Origin: Erythrobasidium yunnanense | Taxonomy: Eukaryota > Basidiomycota > Cystobasidiomycetes > Erythrobasidiales > Erythrobasidiaceae | Direction: 5' to 3' | DNA: 64,000 nt | NCBI GenBank assembly: GCA_001600175.1 | Contig: BCJC01000003.1 | Coordinates: forward strand, 62,001-126,000 | Shown: positions 10,899 through 22,444 of the stretch, in pieces | How positions within the stretch are numbered: the first letter of the stretch is position 1 | Layout of the letters: every line of letters begins with the position of its first letter | Position numbers and translations under genes: made by a program | Notes under the pieces: generated by a model | What the model saw: the letters and a program-made list of their open reading frames with translations, nothing else | What the model was told of the DNA's origin: nothing | The model's database searches: none

Positions 10899-13800
10899 CT
10901 AATCGCTCCTCTTACTCCTTTCCACTTCCTCCACAAAATCTTCCGCCATGGCAGTAATTTCCGCTATCAAAGCAGTCTTGTCCCAATCTTTGCGTGCCCG
11001 CCATATACTGTCATAACATGCAGCTCGAAGCTGTTCCAGTTCTTCTACTGTTAGTCCTGGAGTCTTCTTGACCAGTGTTACTTGCAGGTTGTCTAGCTCT
11101 TCTTCTGATAGTATGAAGTCTGGTAGAGGCTCAGGCGGAGGTGAAGGAGACTTTGCTGCAGGCTTTTCAGCTGCCGCCGAGCTAGACGATCCTGCTTGTT
11201 CTTGCCCGTTAATCTGTGTCTGAGCAGGGATGACAGGCGAAGGAAGTGATAAAGCGGGAGCCGTGCCAGCTAAAGTAAGACTGGCCGAAGTAGCATTGGC
11301 GTTGACGAGAGGAACACCTGGCTGATTAGCTGCAGGAGCTTGCGCTAGTAGAGATGCCGCCGATGGTCCCGCTTCTTGCAGCGAGGCTAAAGATGCAACG
11401 GATGTAGCTGAGGTTGCACCGGCATCTGCCATCTCGACAACCATATCATTTGTTCTAGCACGTTTGCTGGGGTCTTGAGCGTCGTCTTCCTCCCTCGGAC
11501 GCTTGAGGCTGACAGTACCGTCATCGTCCACGTTGTCCTTGGTCGATGCATCCGGTTCTTTAGCAGCTTGCAGCGCCTTAGCTTTAGCCCTCTCTTCCGA
11601 TCGCTTCTTCGCCCTCTCCTTCTCCCGCTTCGTCATCCTTTCACATTCTAGCCTAAATTGTGGCTCGAAACCTTGGTCTACGAGTACCTTTGCAGTGTTG
11701 AGCATCTGGTCTGCTTTCGAGATGTCTTCTGGGTCGCCATCGTAGTATGCGTTCTCGACTATCCGCTGAATGTCCGCCAGGAGCATGTCGGGGCTGAGGT
11801 ACTTATCGTGGTATAGCCTTTCATGCATCTTGTCAAGTCCGATGTCGTGGAAGACGAAGGTGTAGACAGGACGCGCAGCAACGGGTGCAGCGAGAGCGGG
11901 TGCGACCAAAGTTTCGCCATTTGCATCGGGTGCAGCTGAAGCCTCATCGCCTGATGTATGACCGTTTGCCACGGCTGCCGCTGAAGTCGATGGAATAGGA
12001 GCATCGATGGCGCTTGCGTCCATATCTGCGTCTTCTGCGTGGCCGTTGACTTTTTCTACCTGAGGCCCTTCCGCAGTGCCAGCGATGACCTCGGCGATGG
12101 CGTCCACTTCAGTATCCTTGGAAGGTACGACAGACTCTGTAGCAGCTGGCTCTGCGCCTGGAGGACCGACTATTTCGATTTCTTGGCCGTCCTGCAGAAC
12201 TCTGTTCAGCTGCCAGCGGCGAAGACTATGGAGAGTCAGGACCTACGTTCATGGGCTTGCTGAAGCGCTTGAACCGACGTTTTAGGTCCTGTAAGATTGG
12301 CCCGAGTCTGAACTTGAGGTATTCTTTGAGCTTAGCGTCATTCTGGGCTTGCTGTTCAAGTTCTGCTGCAGTAAGCTCGCGAGGTGGTAAAGGTGGTGCA
12401 ATCTGCAAGTCTTCGAGGATACGTTTCTTGCGTGGCATCGCGTCGGTGTATTCGGAAGGTTTGCGACGAATGGCTTCGAGCAGGTTGCCAAAGAAAGCCA
12501 TTCGTTTATTCTGTCACACATACGTCAACTCGGTCTACGCTCCATGTAAGGAAGAGCGTGAGACCTACGTTATCTGGAGACGGTAGGATCACTCTATTGT
12601 TACGAAGGAAGCCGAACCAGCCTTTCACATCTGCCGGAACTTCTTCGAATGTTCCTTCAGCTAATGCGAGGAGAAGTATAGGGTCGGAAGGGTCTAGGCT
12701 ATTTAGCAAACCTTTGACAGTGGCTTTTGTTGCGTCAGATACTGCAGCCGCCCAGCTGATGATGGCAGGAATGTAGATGATCGATGGCTTATGCCGCTTG
12801 GCTTCGTTGAAGATTTGCACAACAGCAGCTTCTGCAGTCTGAAAGGCAAAACTACGTCAGCACAGGCTCTTGACTAGGTATCCTGCGCTTACTCTGACTG
12901 TATCACCGACGAGAGTGGCGAAGTCCAGAGACTGGACGTGGAAACCCTCGAGATGATGTAGTAGAGCTGCGCCGACGAAGTTCTGGCCGGAGCCTTCCAC
13001 TCCAGCGAGTAGAAGACGTGGCCTAAAGACCCTGAGATTTTCAAAGGCTGTCCACACATCGTTAGCACTATACCTATTGCACTCGATCACAGCACAAGAC
13101 CCACTCTGCATCATCCGTTCCTGTTCAAAGCCAGCGTTGGAGTGCGGTTCGTATTCTGCTTCTTCTAGTATGTTCACTTTTCGGACTTCTGGAAGGATCT
13201 TGTTGAGAGAGGTGATCGCGTTGTTCAGACTGTCTTTCAGAAGTGGTTCTAAGTGAGGAGGTAAGGCGGACGCGAGTGAGGATGATGATCTCGCGGTCGA
13301 GGGAATGAGGTCTGTACTCAGAATATCAGCGGTATCTCCAAGCACCATAAGATGGCAACCACTCACTTTTGGCGGATATGATGAAGTCTCTTGCTACAAC
13401 GCTGATTTCCTCGGGCTTGATGACCAGTCTTTCGGGGCGCTTGTAAATTTGCGGATATTTCCGCTGTACGGCATTAAGAGCAGCTTCTGTACATAGCGCC
13501 CTGATATCTGCACCACCATAGCCTTTTGTGAGGATAGCGAGCTCGTCCAGGAACTCTTCTTGTATCGGAGGCTGCCATTTCTTCGTGTTGATTTCTAGGA
13601 TCTTCCGCCTTGCGGCCAGATCCGGTAGTGGGAAGTAGAATTCTCTGTCGAATCGTCCAGGTCTTCTCAGAGCGGGATCGACAGCATCTGGTCGATTGGT
13701 GGCACCGATAACGATGACTTGACCTCTTCCGTCCATGCCGTCCATCAGAGCCAAAAGTGTGGATACGATTGAAGCATGGATCTGATCTTGCTTACTGCTT

Positions 13801-16552
13801 CGCACAGGTGCAAGACCGTCAATCTCGTCGAAGAAGATGATGGAAGGTTGGCTGTTCTTGGCTTCTTCAAACAGCAAGCGGAGCTGCCTTTCGGCTTCTC
13901 CTACCCATTTGCTGAGCACATCTGCACCTTTCCGCATGAAGAAAGCTGGTCGCACCCAAAGGTTATCAGCATTGCTCTGATAGACTTCGGTGTAAGGTTC
14001 TCGTACAGATTTTCTGGCCTTCGGTGGAACAGCTGGCAGCCAAGGCACGCGCCATAAGGGTCTTACCCGTACCAGGCGGACCATGGAAAAGAACACCACG
14101 AGGAGGAGTGATACCAAACCGCTGGAAGACTTCAGGATAGAGGAGAGGAAGAGAAACCATTTCTTTGAGCTGCTGGATGTGCGATTGTAGGCCGCCAACA
14201 TTCTCGAACGAAATAGTGGATGATGGTAGAAGTGGATCGATATCTGCCAGATCTGTTCACGGTCAAGCATATCAGAATTCTTCTCTTGCGAAAACGATCT
14301 ATGAGAAGTGGGTCAGACTCACTCGTTGCTCCAGATACTTTGCCTAGATTGTTGCTTGTTCCGGCAGCGCCCATCCAGTCTCCTGCGCCTGTTCCACCAG
14401 TAGCCAACGCACCAGGTCCACCGAAGTAGCCAGCAGTAGGTCTTTTCGAAGGCGACATCACATCGTCATCATCCGACGAATCAGGTGGGTCTCCAAACAG
14501 ATTACTGAGTTGTTTCCCAGACATGTTGAAGGGTAGATGTTTCGGGCCTCCATAGCCTGACTTCTTCTTCTTCGGCTTCTCTTTATCTTCGGCGGTTGCT
14601 GAGACTTCGGGTTCTTTCGGTGTTCCATCTGGATTCAGGCCGAATATCGCAGGTAAGGAGTAATTCACTTGAGCGCGTTTTCTGAACCGATACTCTTTCT
14701 CGTCTTTGCCACCCTTTATCTTCTTGAGTGCAGCTTGAACAAGCTCATCTTGCGAGTCTGCATCCGTCAAGTCCGGTACTTCGTCATCTTCCGAATCTGT
14801 TTCTGTCGACGCAGCATCTCTTCGTGAGTAGGTGTTCTTCTCTTCGTAGTCTTCGTCGCTGTCATCGCCTCCTCGGCCTGCTCTTGTAGATCTTGTCCTT
14901 CTGCTCGACTCGTAACGCCCAGCCTTAGCCTTCTTCCTAGCTAATTTCTTCATCTTGTTGCGCCTCTTTGCTCGTTTTGAAGTGCCCTCATCGTCGTCGT
15001 CATCATCTTGATAGCTATTTTCTCCGTCTGAATCATCTCCTTGGTACCTCTTCGAAGACTTGCTCTGCGATTTACTCTTGTCTTTGCGCTTGCCATGACC
15101 ATCTTCTCCCAATGCCATCGAGTCGCTCGAGTCTGATTCCTCAACGACTATTGTCTTTGTCTGTCGACCAGAAGCCGTCTTGTAGGGCTGCTGCTGCACG
15201 GCTAATTGTTGTGCTTGCATGACCGCCTGCCCATTCGAGCGAGAGTGCGTAATGATACGATTCTGCCGTTGTTGCTGCTGTTGTAATGTCATTCCGTCGC
15301 TAGTGGGATCTGCTTCTTCGCCCTCTGCATCCTCTTCTGAATCTGGGATTCTCGTTTTGTTGGATTTTCTGCCATTCGTGCTAGTCGACGGCATCGGCGG
15401 AGCATTTGACCATGCTTGATGTGCGTTGTTGGAAGTCTGATAGCGAGGATCGGAGTCTAAGAGCATTGAGGCATTGGCAGATCGGGGAGCGCCAGCATTG
15501 TATTGCTTCTGATCCGCTGGAACAGCCGACACATAGTCATCCTCGTTTTCATTGTCTCCATTCGCTTCAGACGAGGAGCTATCGTCGCTATCGAATTTAT
15601 CGACAAAATTTGGATGACTGCCATCGTAAGGAACGGCTGCTTCTTGCTTGACAGCAATCGAAGGGACGGACTTAGGTGGAACGACCTGTCCCGAGCTTCT
15701 TCTACGAGCGTTGTTGCTTCCACTTGCAGAGACAGACACGGCAGATCTGTTGCGCATATCTTGATCATCCTCGTCACTTTCTTCGCCTTGGTACTCCTCC
15801 TCTTCATCGCTTTCAGCTTTCCGTCTCCTACCAGCTGACCCTGACGGACGTGTAGGGACTGTACTTCCCGCGTGCTTAACAGTATTGCGAGACGTAGGTG
15901 CTGCAGCCTTCTTCTTTCCCTTGTTTGAGCCTTTTCCTCCGTACTCGGCGTCTTCGTCTTCGTCTTCTTCATCTTCATACTCCTCCTCCTCCTCTTCGTC
16001 GTCTTGCCTCCTATTCCTTGAATTACTGTGCGGTGCAGCTGCTGGTTGTGCGTAGTTTATCCCGCTCTGACTGGTAGATCTCCGTGTCGGCACCTCCACA
16101 TAGACATTACTGCTGCTTCCTCCTCCACTCAAACGCGTGCTTCTGGGCGGCTGCTGCGCATATACTGGAGGAGCAGAGCTTGGCTGAACGTACGCCTGGC
16201 TTTCATCGTAGTTCTTTTCGCTCTTTGCGCGTAACGAGCGAGATGGATATCCTTGATTGCTGTTATAGCTTCCACTGCTGTTTCTGCTTCCATTTGTGCG
16301 CGCCATGTCTGTACTGCCTGGACCTCGGTCTGCTGCAAAGTAGGGAGAAGTCGTTGCCGGAAGACCAGTATGCTGATAGGTAGAGTAGTCTGTAGGAGTA
16401 ACGAGAGATGGACTCGGTAGAGCTTGCCTACTTCCGAGCTTCAAAGTGATCTTGCTGGGATTGACGGTCGCTCCAGAACTGCTCTGGCGGTAAGGAGCCG
16501 AGGCAGAAGAGCGATTAAACGGCGCAGAAGGACCGTTATTCGACCAGGACAT
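10899..16552 (-). CDS. YTA7: Yta7/Abo1/ATAD2-type AAA-ATPase with bromodomain
   Basis: Eight exons (14323-16552, 14007-14252, 13367-13945, 13105-13311, 12893-13047, 12569-12838, 12247-12510, 10899-12191) encode about 1747 residues. The family comprises hexameric chromatin ATPases that load or remove histone H3-H4 and regulate nucleosome density. Order: a long disordered, acidic N-terminus with [16 protein letters not shown]1 with Walker A GPPGTGKT (about 801-808) and Walker [10 protein letters not shown] (about 861-869); a degenerate AAA2 without a normal Walker A (GVEGSGQNF); and a bromodomain near 1426-1510 ([18 protein letters not shown]). In the bromodomain the position normally occupied by the acetyl-lysine-binding Asn reads Asp ([10 protein letters not shown]), as in the non-canonical Yta7 bromodomain. 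Introns cluster in the ATPase region. Confidence 0.95.
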
Positions 16553-17100
16553 ACGCCAGCGTTGTTGACTTCAGCTCGCGTCGCTGTTTCTTGCAAGTAA
16601 GTCCGTTTTCGACACGGGCCAGATGAGGCGCCGTCGAGAAGTCGAGCCAGCACGGAGAGCTCTGGGCAGGGTCGTACGTCGACGCTATGATGTATATCTT
16701 GCTTTCACTTTACTAGCAACTTGCGTACCTCAGCTTTTCTGCGACTTTGCTTCTCGCAATTTACGCCTCTTCTTGCTGGCGGCTCTCTCTCACCTCGCGA
16801 GTCGATGTCAGCGCGTCTCTTTGGCGAATGCTCGACCGCGAATTGGCTGACGGTAGACTTGCTGCTAACGGGACAGCAAAGACAGCGAGCAGTCGAGCAA
16901 AGGCAAGAAACATTGCACAAGTATATTTCAAGTCATTGGAGCTGGACTCGACAGAACAGTGACAGGCCAGCTCATGTCGACATCCTGCGATCTGCCATCC
17001 AAACAAACCAGCGACTGGAAAGTACGAAATCAAACGAAGCTAGCCACGCACTGCAACGCGACTGGTACAATTCGCCAACACGATGGTTATAACGACAGCA
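16553..17100. other. Intergenic region upstream of YTA7
   Basis: Promoter space for the Yta7-type gene. Several overlapping open frames occur on both strands, but none starts with ATG and looks convincingly coding. Confidence 0.35.
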
Positions 17101-17316
17101 TCACATCACATGCGCTTGGCGCCACGATCCTGTGCTATCAAAGTCAAGTGGACCTCGATCTATACCTCTTGCCATCGACTCAAAGTACCCCTCCTGCACT
17201 TGAGGAAACCAATATACACGTACTAATGAAGATATCATCGGTGCTCTCCAGCAGCGGCCAGCCTGAATGTCGCATCCACCTTGTTCGGCCAGCACTTCAA
17301 AGCTCGACTTCAGCAT
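17101..17316 (-). CDS. Possible small protein or last exon
   Basis: A 71-codon ATG frame whose second half looks like real protein (VQEGYFESMARGIDRGPLDF, then SWRQAHVM). The frame stays open upstream, and another minus-strand frame at 17320-17480 (SHQQPAFEGEVVKGLRQTK) could supply a first exon. No splice model is compelling and no family is recognised. Confidence 0.3.
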   Translation of the reverse strand: MLKSSFEVLAEQGGCDIQAGRCWRAPMISSLVRVYWFPQVQEGYFESMARGIDRGPLDFDSTGSWRQAHVM

Positions 17317-17541
17317 CTGAGCCCTGCAACGAGCAAATACTACACGATGCGACCCTCTGCTCTGTTCGACTAAAGTCCTTTGACTGCCGATGCCTTTCTG
17401 TAGCCTTTGTCTGCCGGAGTCCTTTTACGACCTCCCCCTCAAAAGCTGGCTGCTGATGTGACAATGCGCTCTTGGCTCCCATACTCACACTAGGCTCTGC
17501 GATACCAATTGAGACCAAGAGGCTACCGATCCACTAAAGCT

Positions 17542-18393
17542 ATGCCTACACACTCTATGCAATCCCCCAGGAGATCTGGAAGAGGTAGCACTGCATCAAC
17601 GCAATCATCACGCTCCAGTCTATCTTCGATGGTATCGATCGACTCCGTCAGATCCGCAGACTACAGGTGCTACACGATACCACCACCAGCCGACTTTGTT
17701 CCACCTGGACTCGATCCGAAAGTACTCTGCAAGGTAGTCGGCACAGTAACTAAGGTCGATGAAAAGCGTACTCCTGAAGATCCCAGATATCTCAGTATCC
17801 ATTATACGGACGTTAATGGACAGCCTGCGGACGCCTCGCCGATGAAAATGAGGGGAAACACGCTTCCGGCAGTGGGAGAGAAGCTGTATAGAGTTGCCGA
17901 GCCGCACAAATACAGATACTACAGCGCAACGGACCTCAAAGCGAAGCGCAAAGCAAGAGAGCAGAGAATACTCAATGATGATACCGTCTCCGAGGTAGTC
18001 ACCCTGGAGCACGGTTATCTACTGGACGATACCGCAGCGGGGACACTCAAGAAAAAACAGAGAGTAACCTACACAAAGTATGGCGACGTGAAGAAAGTCA
18101 AGAGTCAGGACAACTCGACACCTGGAATGTGCATGGTTAGGACTTGGAATGTCCATGAGCGGGACTGGCAACCTCTAAGATACGATGAAGGTGAGATCGT
18201 AGGGCCAAACACGCCCACCTATTTCCAAGAATGGACAACAGACTCCGGCGAACAGGTCGAAAGGCTGCTAACCAAGGCTGTGGTAATGAGGCAAAAGAGA
18301 AATAGACGTGCGGAGTGGAAAGGAGAACTTGCAAAGAAGGCCGAGCTAGTAAAGAAGGCTGTAGGTCACAAAAGCTCCAAGAAGGGCGTCTAA
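17542..18393 (+). CDS. Hypothetical protein, 283 residues
   Basis: Single exon. The ATG at 17542 is the first in frame. The first 45 residues are Ser/Arg-rich. They are followed by a predicted folded region with DFVPPGLDPKVLCKVVGTVT, PRYLSIHYTDVNGQPADA, KLYRVAEPHKYRYYSATDL and TPTYFQEWTTDSGEQVERLL. A Lys/Arg-rich C-terminus ends in KAVGHKSSKKGV. The mixed strand pattern and basic tail could suit a nucleic-acid-binding protein, but that is inference. Nothing matches a family I know. Confidence 0.6.
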   Translation: MPTHSMQSPRRSGRGSTASTQSSRSSLSSMVSIDSVRSADYRCYTIPPPADFVPPGLDPKVLCKVVGTVTKVDEKRTPEDPRYLSIHYTDVNGQPADASPMKMRGNTLPAVGEKLYRVAEPHKYRYYSATDLKAKRKAREQRILNDDTVSEVVTLEHGYLLDDTAAGTLKKKQRVTYTKYGDVKKVKSQDNSTPGMCMVRTWNVHERDWQPLRYDEGEIVGPNTPTYFQEWTTDSGEQVERLLTKAVVMRQKRNRRAEWKGELAKKAELVKKAVGHKSSKKGV

Positions 18394-19149
18394 TGCTTGA
18401 AGCCAAAAGCTTCAAACCGTTATTCTCGCGTGCGACATGGCACATCTATTGTAACAGTAACGCTCACAAGTACGCTGCTCTGCGAATGGACAGCATTTCG
18501 GTGCTGAGTGATCTTGACAATTTTGTGCCAACCTCTCTCTGCTTTCTTCAACAAACGCAAAAAACCACGGTCCAGTTCAAAAAGCACATCAAGTAGAGGA
18601 CGAGGGTGCATCACTGCATTCATACAAGAGCATAGCTAGAGTTGCAGGACGTTTCCTAGCTGCAGGCTCCCTCTTCGCGAGGTTGTCAGCTCGCGGCCTG
18701 GAAATTTTCTGTCGACTTTGGCTAGGCTTTCTTTTCGTTTGATGAAGATATTGGTGCCGTCTCTGGACACGGAGAGCATAGTCGTCTCGCCTCTTACGGT
18801 CTACTCTTTCTACTGCTTATGGCGTGCAAAGATGGGCTGTTTGGGAACGAGACGACCTGCTGGAGCTTGGGTGCGGCGGTCATACCGCTGTTGGCGTATC
18901 ACAATACAGCCAGCAGTAATGGAGACGGGCGCAATGCTCTGCCAGACATTCTCTCGTTCTTTTCACCATCTTTCGTTGTTTCTGTGCAAATATCCAAACT
19001 GTTTTCTCGACCTCTCCTTGCGTTGCTTTTACTCCATGTCATGGCCAACTAACACCTTACATAGCTATCATACTGTACTATTATAACGACCACGGCGCAA
19101 GGCCTCACGAAGAAGCGGTGCGAAACAAGGCCGCGAAGCAATTCTCGAC
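18394..19149. other. Intergenic/5' region of SPP1-like gene
   Basis: About 750 bp with no gene I can support. It holds two overlapping plus-strand frames (the best from an ATG at 18819) with no recognisable motifs. It probably contains the promoter and a long 5' UTR. Confidence 0.35.
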
Positions 19150-22113
19150 ATGCAAGCTGCTACAGATCTGTCGCAGCCAGATCTTTACGATGACGACCTA
19201 CACGCTTCTACGAACAAGAAACCCAAACTTACGAACGCGGAGTATGACCAAGAGATGATGATTCACGAGAGTCCGGCTCACGACCCGTCTTTTGCGACTG
19301 GAGGTTCGCACGGCTTGACCGATAGCGTTACAGATGTCCATGAAGCTGGAGATATCGAGGTATCAAGAGCGCAAGGTGATACGACCGATGTTCTTCGAGA
19401 AGGTCAACAAGGCAATTTAGACGATACAAGCGCGAGCGCGACCCAGTCGTACGGCAAAGATGGAGTCAACGAAGTAGAACAAGCAGTAGGAGGATCCATC
19501 AGCGAAAAAGCAAGAAGCCGCACGCCTCCGCGGGCTTCAGCTGCTTCCACCCAGAAGAACGTCAAAAGCGCGAGCAAATCAGCTCGCAATCCGGACAGAG
19601 TGTCACGCGAGCTTCTTCATCTGCTCGATGATTCGACAATAAGCTTCTCTCCTCGAGGATCCGCCAGAGGGAATGTAGATGGATCGCCGTACAGCGTAGA
19701 AGGCGTTCGCAGAGCCGCTGCGATGCATTCTTCGTCTCCTTATACTCCTCAGATAGTGCAAGAGGAGGATGCGATCATCATTCCCAAGCCGAAGAAAGAA
19801 TCTAGCATCCATGGCAGCTCGACGCCTTCGGAGACGGGAGGACTAGAGATGGTAGTAGGATCGCAAGTTGACGCCTTTTACGAAGAGGCAAGCAAGACGA
19901 AGAAAGCAAAAGCCTCAGGTGGTGCCAAGAAACTGTCTACGACAAAGACGAAGAATACGAGCGCAGCTTCTTCGCAGACTGGCGAGCCATTCGATCCCTC
20001 TTTCACGATAGGCGGGAAATCAAAGGTAACTATGCACAATGTTATTCCACTTCAGCTATCGATGCTGATACTCGCACGTAGAAATCGTCTAAATCAAGAC
20101 CGCCAGAGGACCCCAACAAAGTCTACACAGAAGAAGAACTCGCTGCCAGAGCGATTACCTTCGCCAAGAAATCAGCTTCGTCAAAAGCGGCCTGGGAGCG
20201 GAAGAAGGCCGCTCTAGCGGCATATGAAGCAGTCTACTCGGCGGCGCCTCAGCTGGCAAGTGATGTCCAGAGCCAGAGAGAGCTTTCAGTTCCCAGTCAG
20301 GCGGGATGGTATGGTCCTGCCGATGACGTCTCGAATGTTGGCAGTGACACAGCATTCGATCCATCCGCATCGAAGCAGTCCAAGGTAAGCAAGCTCCACG
20401 CAGCACAAGTCTACCTCCACGCATCTGAATCTACGGTGTAAACAGGCGTCAAAAGCTAAAACGGCCAACGCGAAAGGACAGGCTAAAGTTTCCAATAAGT
20501 CCAAGAAGAAGAAGGCCGCCTCTCCAGCTGCTTCCGATGCTTCCTCTATCCCGATGCTAGCGCTCTATTCAGCGGATGGCACCGTCTCGAACTTCGATGA
20601 TGCGCGTGTGAATCTGGGTGCCTCGACTTCTAAACGGAACAGCAAGTCACAGCTACAGCAGCAGCAACAACTGGCTCCTCCCACGCCGCCCCTGCCCGAA
20701 GAGGAAGAGGAAATCGATGATCGGCTGTACTGTCTTGTAAGTCTCGCTTGCGCAGACTACACGCCTCACCCGACCAAAGCTAATATTGCTTGTCATCGAC
20801 AGTGCCAAGAGCCGTACGACTCGGAAAAGCTGATGATTGCCTGTGATCGATGTGACGAATGGTACCATACAGAATGCATCGGTCTTTCCGAAGATGCGGT
20901 CGCACTCGTAGATCGATTCATATGTCCAGCTTGTGAAGCCGGTGAGGTGGATAAACGCTTCTTCGCATATGCAAGGTTCTGATGAAAGATACTGTCCTAC
21001 AGCCCTAGGCGAAAAGACCACCCACCGTGCTGCTTGCGCCAGGCAGGAGTGCGGAAAAGCGGCCCTCAAACATAGCAAGTACTGCAGCGACTGGTGCGGT
21101 CTATCAGTAGCGGCGTCGCGTCTCGACCTACATAGGGATCAAGTAGACTCCGGAAAGCTGTGGAAAGCTGTTGAGGGATCTCAGCGGCAAGAAGCGTTCG
21201 TCACCGTTCTACTACCAGATGGCTCGGTGCCCGTTCATCATGCCAAGACCTCTGCGTACAATACGGAGCAAGAGCTGCATTCTCTGAGCACGTCGCTAGA
21301 TCAGCTCGTAGCTAAAAGAATGTCGATCGAAGCTCAGCACTCGGTAGTCGAGCACCGGCTGCGCTACCTCCGCCTCGCTCTGCAGCGGTGGCAGCGCTCA
21401 TGCGCCGCTTTCAAAGAGACAATGCCCGCACAGCCTTCAAAGAAGAACAAGACTAAATCCGGAGCTACTGCCTCCGCAGCTGATGGCCCATGTGGTTTCG
21501 ATGTCCGCTTGGTATGGGAAGACAGGGACTTCGCAACTTGGCTAGATAGTGACAGTGGCAGGAGAGTATTTGCAGCGGAAAGTCAAGTCGGTGGGTTAGA
21601 ACCGGAAGGAATCACCATGGAGACAGTCAACGACGAAGAAGAAGAGGGCCTGGTCTGCAGTCTGAGCAGGAAGAAATGCGACAGGCATACAGGGTGGCAG
21701 AAGATGCGTGAAGCGGACTATGAAGGTGAGTCTTGCTACGTTTTTGCGTAGTCACAACCGCTGACTTTCCTCACCACGATCAGTCGAGAAATCGGTCTTG
21801 GTGAGTAATTATAATGCGTATGTCGCGTTCACACGCTGATGATTCACTCAATCACTTCCGACAGGCTCGCAGATTGGGCGACCTAGCCAAGAAGGAACGA
21901 CAGCTGCGGCGGCGAGTCGAAGACATCTCTGACCTCTTGAGATGGCAGCAAGAGCGGTCTACAAAAGCCTCAGAACACATCAACGTGCTCTCGCATCCTT
22001 CTCCCGCTGCTTCGGAGACTCTCGAAATGTCAAATATCGTAAACATCGACAGCGAGATGGCAGTCGAGGAGCACGCTGAGGATGTGGACAACATCATGAT
22101 CGAAGTGGCATAG
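19150..22113 (+). CDS. SPP1: COMPASS subunit Spp1/CXXC1-like PHD-finger protein
   Basis: Seven exons (19150-20025, 20082-20384, 20446-20736, 20803-20941, 21003-21725, 21784-21800, 21865-22113) encode about 865 residues. The PHD finger (about 488-540) is assembled across an intron: RLYCLCQEPYDSEKLMIACD, then CDEWYHTECIGLS and FICPACEA. PHD fingers of this subfamily bind H3K4me. A second Cys-rich block typical of Spp1/CFP1 follows (CARQECGKAALKHSKYCSDW, then CGL), then a coiled coil. A 17-nt exon encodes only a few residues. The protein is much longer than yeast Spp1, mainly because of a roughly 480-residue acidic/Lys-rich N-terminal extension. The role is inferred from domain order: a component of the Set1 H3K4 methyltransferase complex. 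Confidence 0.88.
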
Positions 22114-22444
22114 CTAAACAAGTAGGACCTGGCTTTCACGATACCTGTACGCCTTCCGTTCACATGGAGCTCCGCTTTCTGAAGCGAGTACTGCAGGTCC
22201 AACTGCAGCTGTTATGATAGCATGAGTGTGTTGTTGTGAAGATAGAAGACTGTATAAAGCGTTACGACTGACGCCTCGGTAAACTTCTGTCTAGTCAGCG
22301 GGTTCATCCGGGACTCTCTTCAGCATACGGCTAATCGCGAGAAAAGTCTTTTCGCATCGCAACACTCTTGACGGCTCCTCTGTTACAAACAGCGATCAAA
22401 GCTGTATAGCGAGGTCGTAAAGGCTCGTCAAAAAGCTCGATATC

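Noticed and set aside
14950-16383. Acidic and Ser-rich open frames opposite and within the YTA7 N-terminus
   Set aside because: Low-complexity codon repeats of the true frame generate long frames in all registers.
16721-17456. Long overlapping plus-strand frames upstream of the 283-residue gene
   Set aside because: They lack motifs, change composition abruptly and overlap a better minus-strand candidate. More likely promoter and UTR sequence.
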